Below are positions 17,301 to 22,884 of a stretch of 22,884 nucleotides of DNA, in pieces. Within the stretch, counting starts at the first letter, position 1. Each line of letters opens with the position of its first letter. The position numbers and the translations under genes were made by a program. Under the pieces are notes generated by a model. The model made no database searches and had not been told where the DNA came from. It saw only the letters and a program-made list of their open reading frames with translations. The stretch lies in the NCBI GenBank assembly GCA_964539785.1, contig CAZIJQ010000040.1, positions 1 to 22,884 of the forward strand. Reading direction: 5' to 3'. This DNA is from JABMPO01 sp964539785 (GTDB lineage: Bacteria; Fidelibacterota; Marinisomatia; Marinisomatales; TCS56).

Positions 17301-17612
17301 TATTTGGATAAACCGCGCATCAGTCTGTCGGCGTCCAGTTTTGCCGATCAGACCGCAGGTTACTGGCTGCAGCCGGATCGGTTGGACTATAAATCCGCTA
17401 CCGGCAAAACCAGTATAAAGGTCAACGGCGATAAATTAGTTTGGGATGGGGAACTGCTGACGGTTGTTTTGGATAAAAAAACACTGGCAGTTGAAAGAAT
17501 CGAATGGAATGTGAATGATGATCGATCTGTTTCACTTGAACCGGTATTGATAATGGCCGTGCTCTGGAAAGGATTGCGTAGATTACCGCAATTTCAAATT
17601 GATAAAAAATAA
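14334..17612 (+). CDS. ygfK: YgfK, flavin/Fe-S oxidoreductase fusion
   Basis: A 1092-residue fusion, a little longer than E. coli YgfK (about 1030). Domains: residues 1 to about 430 form a dihydroorotate/dihydropyrimidine-dehydrogenase-like barrel with GPHTQLSQN and CSDLLKPGGYGRL, both family signatures. From Cys464 comes a GltD-like Fe-S region (CTEAC, CDHLCQTKC). A FAD fold with VIGGGPSG starts near 553, and an NAD(P) site IIGGGNTAMD near 684. GGDAVRGA closes the flavoprotein. The C-terminus has two ferredoxin-like motifs, at about 908-924 and CNECGNCTTFCP at 973-984. It is annotated in older work as a putative selenate reductase subunit, but its constant linkage to purine hydroxylases and SsnA points to purine or urate reduction. 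I infer NAD(P)H- or ferredoxin-driven reduction of a purine; this is not proven by sequence. Confidence 0.92.
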   Translation: MSDKLFTYPIDKLLRWILAEEKQGTIFDISKDLFFTPKSNDPFPMQRYGQLLETPIGVAAGPHTQLSQNIIAAWLTGARYIELKTVQTLDEIDVSKPCIDMQDEGYNCEWSQELKLRQSFDQYLDAWILIHVLRHHFGWDSSDGPGVIFNMSVGYDLAGIKNRNVQEYLDLMENCQPVLEQKLTLLEPLYPAVKDMSISTRMSDNVTLSTMHGCPPHEIERIARYLIEERKLHTAVKLNPTLLGPDRLRQILNNDLGFKNVTVPDQAFEHDLKYDQALTIIRNLRQSASQSGVEFGLKLTNTLEVLNQKAMFPEIEAQAYLSGRALHPLSVNLAAKLQQEFDGTLDLSFCAGADCFNITDLVACGLAPVTTCSDLLKPGGYGRLAQYIENLQQRFTDKSVNTVGELIVISAVNPGDRQQAVITNLNNYANSVLNDEYYRRQTPFYPSVKTAKPLSLFDCISAPCTEACATDQGIPEYMYHTANGDFDQAYTTILKTNPLPGITGYVCDHLCQTKCTRINYDRPLLIREIKRFATEWGQNGKSPKAMAPNGFKVAVIGGGPSGLSCVYFLALEGFSVEIFESKASLGGMVSGAIPQFRLGNESIQNDLDLITGLGVKINYNHLVDQAEFARIRQEYDYIYLGIGAQVSRQMNIPGEEISRVLDPLEFLSAVKNDRSIPAGSEVLIIGGGNTAMDAARTSLRLVGKGGKVTIVYRRTIDQMPADWEEIEAAKAEGIEIRELIAPIALTETDDRLTMTCRKMKLGDKDASGRPRPVEIPGSDFIIETDYVIPAVGQSVAVDFLDVDDLKINPETQATSLSNIYAGGDAVRGAYTIVAAVGDGKRAAQSITAATIGKNWQIPELKKKAIPADQKINFARRDYGSASSGFVPHHDQPVKTLLTPEHAQAEAARCLYCDEFCDVCVTVCPNRANLAYPVDAVSVDIPIVSQQNGVTKIDLVGQLIVDQPTQIANITDFCNECGNCTTFCPTAGDPYLDKPRISLSASSFADQTAGYWLQPDRLDYKSATGKTSIKVNGDKLVWDGELLTVVLDKKTLAVERIEWNVNDDRSVSLEPVLIMAVLWKGLRRLPQFQIDKK

Positions 17613-17614
17613 TT

Positions 17615-19021
17615 ATGTCACGAATTCTAATTAAAAATCCGTTACTAATCGCAACCATGGATGATGATCGTCGGGAGTTGACTGGCGGACAAATCCTGAT
17701 TGAAAATGGTGTAATAAAAACCATCGGATCGGAAAATATTGATTTTTCAGCGGATGAAATCATTGATGCCACTGGAATGGTAGTGCTGCCGGGACTGGTG
17801 AACACTCACCACCATTTTTACCAGACTCTTACTCGCAACATCCCACTGATGCAAAACCAGTCCCTTTTTAGCTGGCTTACGAATTATTATGAAGTTTGGC
17901 GCGAACTCACCGCCGAAGCGGTAACTATCAGCACTAAAACGGCGTTGCTGGAATTGATGAAATCGGGCTGCAGCACCAGTGCCGATCATTTGTACTTGTT
18001 CCCGGCCCGGGAAACCGGCGAATTAATCGATTCCCAGATTACCGCCGCTCGGGATATTGGCGCTCGCTTTCATGCCACCCGTGGTTCCATGTCCCTGGGC
18101 AAATCCAACGGCGGATTGCCACCGGATGACACAGTCCAGACCGAGGCGGAAATTCAGGCCGACACAGAACGTTTGCTGAAGCTATACCACGATGATGGGG
18201 AAGGGGCAATGATCAGGCTGGCCCTGGCGCCTTGTTCGCCATTTTCGGTGACCCCGGAGCTAATGCGCTCAACTGTAGAATATGCCCGTGTTAACAATTT
18301 GCACATCCATACTCATCTGGCGGAGACCTTAGACGAGGAAAAATTTTGTCTGAATATGTTCGGAAAACGACCGGCCGATTATGTGGACTCCCTGGGCTGG
18401 ATCACTGATTTCGCCTGGTTTGCCCATGCAATCCATGTTAATGATGAAGAAATCAAACGTTTGGGGGACGCTGGCGCAGGTATCAGCCATTGTCCATCAT
18501 CGAATATGCGTTTGGGGTCGGGCGTTGCACGGGTCAGAGAAATGCTGACTGCGGGTGTGAAGGTATCACTGGGCGTAGATGGTTCTGCATCAAATGATGG
18601 CAGTAACCTGTTGATGGAAGCCCGGCAGGCACTGCTGATTTCGCGGTTACGCGAAGAAGATTATTGGCTCACCGCCCGCGATGTGCTGGAAATTGCTACC
18701 CGCGGTGGAGCCGCAGTGCTGGGTCGCTATGATATTGGTCAACTAACGGTAGGTAAACGGGCTGATCTAGCATTGTTTTCGGTAGCGGGACTTGAATACG
18801 CCGGCACCCAAACAGATCCTCTGGCTGCCCTGGTATTCACGGTGCGGCAATCGCCGGTTGATTATCTGCTGGTAAACGGGGAAATCCGTATCCGGAACGG
18901 TAAAAGCCAAGTTGATGAACAAAAACTGGTGCAAACCCATAACCGGATTGCACAGCAAATGTTAGAACAGGCCGGTCGCAAAACTGGCATTGATTTTATG
19001 AAAAACGAGGGGAAAGAATAG
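17615..19021 (+). CDS. 8-oxoguanine deaminase
   Basis: A 468-residue amidohydrolase that by family converts 8-oxoguanine to urate and ammonia. Seen: VNTHHHFYQTLTR with metal ligands His65 and His67, LHIHTHLAET (His232 and His234 region), FAHAIHVN near residue 270, the SHCPSSNMRLGSG signature, and the metal aspartate in GVDGSASND (Asp322). The HHHFYQTLTR and CPSSN stretches match experimentally studied bacterial 8-oxoguanine deaminases and distinguish it from SsnA at 5740, with which it shares only the superfamily core. It begins 2 bases after ygfK and ends 2 bases before the next subunit, so it is inside the hydroxylase transcript. A urate-producing deaminase suggests that urate is an intermediate here. 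Isocytosine- or hydroxyatrazine-type substrates are known side activities of this group. Confidence 0.87.
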   Translation: MSRILIKNPLLIATMDDDRRELTGGQILIENGVIKTIGSENIDFSADEIIDATGMVVLPGLVNTHHHFYQTLTRNIPLMQNQSLFSWLTNYYEVWRELTAEAVTISTKTALLELMKSGCSTSADHLYLFPARETGELIDSQITAARDIGARFHATRGSMSLGKSNGGLPPDDTVQTEAEIQADTERLLKLYHDDGEGAMIRLALAPCSPFSVTPELMRSTVEYARVNNLHIHTHLAETLDEEKFCLNMFGKRPADYVDSLGWITDFAWFAHAIHVNDEEIKRLGDAGAGISHCPSSNMRLGSGVARVREMLTAGVKVSLGVDGSASNDGSNLLMEARQALLISRLREEDYWLTARDVLEIATRGGAAVLGRYDIGQLTVGKRADLALFSVAGLEYAGTQTDPLAALVFTVRQSPVDYLLVNGEIRIRNGKSQVDEQKLVQTHNRIAQQMLEQAGRKTGIDFMKNEGKE

Positions 19022-19023
19022 CC

Positions 19024-19746
19024 ATGTGGTCTTCAATTACTAATATTCAATATCCTGAAACACTGGCCGAAGCCGGGGATTTAGCCGACCATGAAAACGC
19101 GGCTATTTTTAGCGGTGGCACTTACCTGGCGGCCGAACGCAATTCGTCGATCCACACCTTGGTGGACATCAATAAGTTGGTCGCAAAAAATATTAAAAAT
19201 TCCCACGGTCAATTGTATTGCGGAGCCGGTGTAACACTGCAGGATTTAATTGATTATTTTTCCAAAGATGATAAACACCACCTGGCTGCCGCTGCTCGCT
19301 GGTCCTGTGCTTCGAAAAATATTCGCAATCAGCGCACCATTGGCGGTGAGATCGCCAAGGGTCGTTTTAATTCGGAAATAGTGGTTGCCATAACAGCTCT
19401 GAATGCTCAATTAGAGATGAAAGAACATCACATCATAACCGGATTGAATATTGATCTGGCCGGTGTCAGCGCCACCCATTTGGAACGGTTTGCCTTATTG
19501 CCATCAGCGCCGGCATTTGTGATTGTGGCTGGTGTAAAAAGGGGCGAAGAAATTAGAATTGCTATCGGCGGTCAAGCCCGGCAATTGACGATGCAGAATA
19601 TTTTGGAAAAAGAATTCAACAGTCAGTGGATCGACAATCTGAGTGTCGTGGCGGCAGATAATTTCGATGACGATCATGTAGGAACACGGACCTACAAGCA
19701 AGCGGTGATACGAACCGGATTGCAGCGGGTACAGGAGGCGCTATGA
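19024..19746 (+). CDS. ygfM: YgfM-like FAD-binding subunit of molybdenum hydroxylase 2
   Basis: A 240-residue flavoprotein subunit, shorter than the 276-residue copy upstream. Seen: the FAD loop FSGGTYLA (residues 29-36) and the second motif IRNQRTIGGEIAKG near residues 99-112. In the latter the usual Gly-Gly-Asn is Gly-Gly-Glu, and the Ser-Pro-Ala-Asp stretch is replaced by GRFNSE, as expected for the divergent YgfM branch linked to selenium-dependent hydroxylases. The C-terminal domain keeps the RTYKQAV end. A purine-rich GAGGGGA within the previous gene is a good ribosome binding site. Its ATGA overlap with the next gene couples it to the [2Fe-2S] subunit. The weaker FAD motif lowers certainty that flavin binding is normal. 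Confidence 0.82.
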   Translation: MWSSITNIQYPETLAEAGDLADHENAAIFSGGTYLAAERNSSIHTLVDINKLVAKNIKNSHGQLYCGAGVTLQDLIDYFSKDDKHHLAAAARWSCASKNIRNQRTIGGEIAKGRFNSEIVVAITALNAQLEMKEHHIITGLNIDLAGVSATHLERFALLPSAPAFVIVAGVKRGEEIRIAIGGQARQLTMQNILEKEFNSQWIDNLSVVAADNFDDDHVGTRTYKQAVIRTGLQRVQEAL

Positions 19747-20180
19747 AAATCGATTTTATTCTGAATGATCTGCCTGTTTCATTGACTGCCAAACCGGGCG
19801 CCAATCTGTTAGAATTATTACGGGAGCAAGGATTATTCAGCGTCAAACACGGCTGCGATCACGGTGAATGTGGCGCCTGCACTATACTGCTGAATGACAA
19901 GGCGGTAAATGCCTGCTTACTGCTGGCTCATACTGTGGTTGGTAAACGCGTTGAAACGGCTGAGAAATTCAGCGATCACAAAAATCTGCATCCTTTGCAG
20001 GAAAAATTTATCGAATCTGGCGCTATCCAGTGCGGGTTCTGTACTCCGGGAATGATTCTGACGTTGGAAGCCCTGCGGCGTGAAAATCCTGAACCAACGG
20101 AAGCCGCGGTGCGCGACGCGCTGGCGGGAAATCTCTGTCGCTGCACGGGGTATGTTAAACCGGTAGAGGCAGCCTTATGA
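19743..20180 (+). CDS. [2Fe-2S] subunit of molybdenum hydroxylase 2
   Basis: A 145-residue electron-transfer subunit. Seen: Cys38, Cys43, Cys46 and Cys58 (HGCDHGECGACT) for the plant-type cluster and Cys97, Cys100, Cys132 and Cys134 (CGFC, CRCTGY) for the second cluster; all ligands are intact. It overlaps both neighbours by 4 bases (ATGA at each end), so FAD, [2Fe-2S] and molybdopterin subunits are almost certainly made in a fixed ratio. In E. coli the equivalent domain is fused to the N-terminus of XdhD; here it is a separate chain. Confidence 0.93.
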   Translation: MKIDFILNDLPVSLTAKPGANLLELLREQGLFSVKHGCDHGECGACTILLNDKAVNACLLLAHTVVGKRVETAEKFSDHKNLHPLQEKFIESGAIQCGFCTPGMILTLEALRRENPEPTEAAVRDALAGNLCRCTGYVKPVEAAL

Positions 20181-22456
20181 AAGTGATTGGGAAAAAGACT
20201 ATCCGGGTCGACGGTCGTGCCCTGGCCACCGGACAACCGGTTTTTGCCGATGATATTCATCCAGCGGATCTGTTATATTGTAAAATACTTCATAGCCCGG
20301 TTGCCCATGCCCGGATAAAAAATATTGATATAACCCGTGCCATGAACAGGGAAGGGGTGCGCCTTGTTTTGACCCACCGTGATTTTCCGCCCCATTATTA
20401 TACTTCGGCGGGACAGGGGTATCCAGAGCCATCCCCACGGGACATGCGCATCCTAGAATCAACCGTTCGTTATGTTGGCGATCGGGTAGCCCTGGTGGCG
20501 GCGGATACGCTGGAGTCCGCTGAGGCAGCCCTGGCTGAGATTATCGTTGAATACGAGCAGTTGCCGGCGATCTTCGATCCGCGGGAAGCACGCACCAGTT
20601 CGACCTGCATCCATCCCGAAGATGGTAAAATAGATATTCATGATGCTGCTAGGAACATAGCTTCGCATATTGAGGCTGAAGTTGGTGATGTGGACCGGGC
20701 TTTTAAATCATCAGCACATATCTATGAATGGGAATATCGCACACCTTTTGTTCAGCAGGCTCATATCGAACCGCATATAACCCTGACCTGGATGGATGAG
20801 AATGGCCGTCTGGTGATTCGTACCGCTACCCAGGTACCGTTTCACGTCCGGCGAATCGTTGCGGAAGTGCTGGATATTCCGGTGCGGAAGATCCGTGTAA
20901 TCAAGCCCAGGATCGGGGGCGCATTCGGTGGCAAACAGGAGATTTTGAACGAAGAATTATGCGGGGCTGTGACCCTGAGGACTGGCCGGCCTGCGCGTCT
21001 GGAATTCACTCGGGAAGAGGAATTCTACGCTGCCCGTTCCCGGCACCCACAGATATTGAATTTCAAGCTGGGCGTTAATCAGGATCATACTATTAATGCC
21101 ATCGATTTGGATATCCTGGAAAATTCGGGGGCTTACGGACCCCATGCTCTGACCGTCATGACAGTATCGGCCCAGAAAGCATTATCCCTGTATCGAGTAC
21201 CTAATCTGCGGGTCAAGGGCGATGCTGTTTATACCAACCTGCCGATCACCGGAGCTTATCGCGGTTATGGAGCGCCCCAGGGTTTCTTCGGACTGGAATC
21301 GATAATGGATGAGGTTGCCTGTGAGCTAGGCATTGATCCGGTGGAATTCCGCCATAAGAATTATGTGCAGGTGGGTGATGATCTGCCAATTGCCGCCATT
21401 CTCGGCGAAGGACGTGAGGGATTTCCGGCTCAGGTGCGCAGCACCGGGATGAAAGATTGTTTAAATGAAGGCAAAAAATTAATTGACTGGGAAGAGTTAA
21501 GGCAAGCCCAGAAGAATGGAAAATCGCGCCGGGGTGTTGGTGTGGCAATCGTTGGACAGGGATCGGGAATTCCCGGGATCGATATGGGTGCCGTATTCAT
21601 TAAAATGAATGAAGACGCCAGTTTTAATTTATTGATGGGGGCCACCGATCTGGGTACCGGTTCAGACACTGCTCTGGCTCAAATAGCCGCGGAAGAGCTG
21701 GGTGTACCGGTAGAAAAAATAATCGTGTATTCATCCGATACTGACCTGACACCTTTTGACAAGGGGGCCTACGCATCTAGCACGACCTACATTTCCGGTG
21801 GGGCTGTTTACAAAGCTGCGATTGAAGTCAAAAAACAAATTTTGGAGCTGGGGAAAAAACTACTGGGAGTGGACGACGCGAAGATTGAAGATCAGATGGT
21901 GGTGGCACCAGATGGAGCGAGCATATCGTATGTTGATATCTGCACCAAGACTTTTTATACCGAAGAGCAAACCCAGATCATGGCGACCGCTTCTCATATG
22001 AGTTTTGATTCGCCATCGCCTTACAACGCTACTTTTGTCGATGTTTCAGTGGACACGGAAACGGGTCTGGTGACAGTGAATAAAGTAGTATCAGTGACCG
22101 ACATCGGCCAGGTTATCAATCCGCAAATGGCCGAGGGTCAGGTGGAGGGCGCGATTCCCCAAGCCCTGGGTATGGCTCTGACAGAATTCATGGTATTTGA
22201 CGGTAGAGGCCGACCAGTGAACACCGATTTCAATAATTATCATATTTACACCGCTATTGATATGCCGGAGATCGTTACCAAATTCATCCACACCCACGAG
22301 CCTATGGGACCTTTCGGTGCCAAAGCGGCGGCGGAGATTCCGATTAACGGTCCCGGACCGGCAGTGGTCAATGCAATTTTCAATGCTTGTGGCGTGCGCA
22401 TCCGGGAATTACCGGTTACGCCGGAGAAAATTTTGCGGGGATTGGGGAAGATATAG
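20177..22456 (+). CDS. xdhD: XdhD-like molybdopterin subunit of hydroxylase 2
   Basis: A 759-residue molybdenum hydroxylase large subunit. Seen: GGAFGGKQE (residues 247-255), GAYRGYGAPQG (with Arg362), LGTGSDTALAQ (492-502) where hydroxylase 1 has EMGQG, and GPFGAKAAAEIPINGP with Glu720 in the catalytic position. Arg, Glu and the pterin motifs are kept, but the residues before the glutamate are Ala-Ala-Ala instead of Gly-Ile-Gly as in subunit 1. The EIPINGP ending and the GTGSDT motif place it in the branch found with YgfK, YgfM and SsnA, the putative selenium-dependent group. In E. coli this chain is fused to its [2Fe-2S] domain; the split form is the ancestral-type arrangement. Substrate is likely a purine, possibly xanthine to urate or the reverse. 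It is the last gene of the run. Confidence 0.88.
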   Translation: MKVIGKKTIRVDGRALATGQPVFADDIHPADLLYCKILHSPVAHARIKNIDITRAMNREGVRLVLTHRDFPPHYYTSAGQGYPEPSPRDMRILESTVRYVGDRVALVAADTLESAEAALAEIIVEYEQLPAIFDPREARTSSTCIHPEDGKIDIHDAARNIASHIEAEVGDVDRAFKSSAHIYEWEYRTPFVQQAHIEPHITLTWMDENGRLVIRTATQVPFHVRRIVAEVLDIPVRKIRVIKPRIGGAFGGKQEILNEELCGAVTLRTGRPARLEFTREEEFYAARSRHPQILNFKLGVNQDHTINAIDLDILENSGAYGPHALTVMTVSAQKALSLYRVPNLRVKGDAVYTNLPITGAYRGYGAPQGFFGLESIMDEVACELGIDPVEFRHKNYVQVGDDLPIAAILGEGREGFPAQVRSTGMKDCLNEGKKLIDWEELRQAQKNGKSRRGVGVAIVGQGSGIPGIDMGAVFIKMNEDASFNLLMGATDLGTGSDTALAQIAAEELGVPVEKIIVYSSDTDLTPFDKGAYASSTTYISGGAVYKAAIEVKKQILELGKKLLGVDDAKIEDQMVVAPDGASISYVDICTKTFYTEEQTQIMATASHMSFDSPSPYNATFVDVSVDTETGLVTVNKVVSVTDIGQVINPQMAEGQVEGAIPQALGMALTEFMVFDGRGRPVNTDFNNYHIYTAIDMPEIVTKFIHTHEPMGPFGAKAAAEIPINGPGPAVVNAIFNACGVRIRELPVTPEKILRGLGKI

Positions 22457-22461
22457 AGGAT

Positions 22462-22536
22462 AGTGAGGTCTTTGCGCTGGTGAGTCGCCTACAGCTAGTG
22501 AGATCGCTGTGCTTAGTGAGAGTGCCTTTGGCGCTT
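22462..22536. repeat. Degenerate tandem repeats of about 18 bases
   Basis: Four loosely related units follow one another, each led by a GTGAG word: AGTGAGGTCTTTGCGCTG (22462), GTGAGTCGCCTACAGCT (22480), AGTGAGATCGCTGTGCTT (22497) and AGTGAGAGTGCCTTTGGC (22515). They start 6 bases after the stop codon. Function unknown; they may be eroded repeats. Confidence 0.4.
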
Positions 22537-22664
22537 GAGAAATGTGAGATGTAAGGATATGCTGGGTATTGCAGCCAGTGAAAATCATTGTATTTTTAAT
22601 AAACAGTCATAAAATTCCAGAAAACGTAATCATATACTCTATACTCTCTTGTTTCTTTCAACGG

Positions 22665-22760
22665 TTGTCATTCTGAATGAATAACGAGAATGAAGAATCT
22701 CAGGCTATTATTTTGTACATATCTTTTGTTTGAGATACTTCACTGCGTTCAGTATGACAA
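22665..22760. repeat. Imperfect inverted-repeat element (MITE-like)
   Basis: The left end TTGTCATTCTGAATGA (22665-22680) and the right end, read in reverse complement as TTGTCATACTGAACGC, match at 13 of 16 positions. Internal TGAAGAATCTCA and TGAGATACTTCA are also near-complements. The whole resembles short palindromic elements with GTCATTCTGAA ends that are common in many bacterial genomes. No coding capacity. Confidence 0.6.
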
Positions 22761-22884
22761 TAGGATTAGTGTGTTTGTAAATTCACTGACTATCATTCTG
22801 AATATAGTTTTTTGTCGCATCGCTCTACGTGTAATCCTCCCTGTATTTAGTGCCATTGCTAATGCGAGTTATTCGGTTAAACTA

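Larger units (their letters stand above)
22457..22884. other. Non-coding region after the locus
   Basis: No convincing reading frame occupies these 428 bases. They contain degenerate tandem repeats, an imperfect inverted-repeat element and a further partial copy of its end (ATCATTCTGAATA near 22794-22806). I see no strong rho-independent terminator directly behind the last hydroxylase gene. The rest is AT-rich and shows nothing I can assign. Confidence 0.6.

Noticed and set aside
22457..22884. Possible CRISPR array, because of regularly spaced similar words after the last gene.
   Set aside because: The units are contiguous, degenerate and about 18 bases long, with no spacers and no cas genes nearby.

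Overview
The window carries one large anaerobic purine-catabolism locus of the type known from Escherichia coli (the yge/ygf region) and from many fermentative gut and sediment bacteria, where it is linked to selenium-dependent molybdenum hydroxylases. I cannot name the organism. The base composition is roughly balanced, gene starts are mostly weak, and short inverted-repeat elements of the TCATTTCGA and GTCATTCTGAA kinds lie at the edges. An uncultured anaerobic or facultative bacterium is the most I would claim. No ribosomal, phage or plasmid gene is present.

Layout. Positions 97-1406 hold two convergent-edge maturation genes on the minus strand, mocA and yqeC, overlapping by 4 bases. Positions 1407-1727 are a divergent intergenic region with a MITE-like element (1469-1597) and a perfect 26-base palindrome (1608-1633). 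From 1728 to 22456 all genes read on the plus strand, mostly with overlaps or gaps of a few bases. In order they are: adenine deaminase; molybdopterin subunit of hydroxylase 1; ssnA aminohydrolase; ygeW knotted carbamoyltransferase; a second YgeW-like carbamoyltransferase; carbamate kinase; a hairpin; an uncharacterised fold-type II PLP enzyme; a threonine-synthase-like PLP enzyme; [2Fe-2S] and FAD subunits of hydroxylase 1; ygfK; 8-oxoguanine deaminase; and FAD, [2Fe-2S] and molybdopterin subunits of hydroxylase 2. Positions 22457-22884 are non-coding and hold degenerate tandem repeats and a second inverted-repeat element.

How the genes may work together (inference). Deaminases feed adenine and 8-oxoguanine into hypoxanthine and urate. 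The two molybdenum hydroxylases interconvert hypoxanthine, xanthine and urate, with MocA and YqeC maturing their cofactor. YgfK, a flavin/Fe-S fusion related to dihydropyrimidine dehydrogenase and glutamate synthase, probably passes electrons for reductive opening of the purine system. SsnA and the carbamoyltransferases would act on the opened product, releasing carbamoyl phosphate that carbamate kinase turns into ATP. The PLP enzymes would break down the remaining amino acid.

The striking point is what is absent. The usual YgeX (diaminopropionate ammonia-lyase), YgeY and HyuA partners are not in the window. Their place between carbamate kinase and the hydroxylase genes is taken by two unrelated-looking fold-type II PLP enzymes, and YgeW is duplicated with a rewritten active-site loop in the second copy. 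This suggests a variant lower pathway. No transporter, regulator, selD or yqeB is visible.
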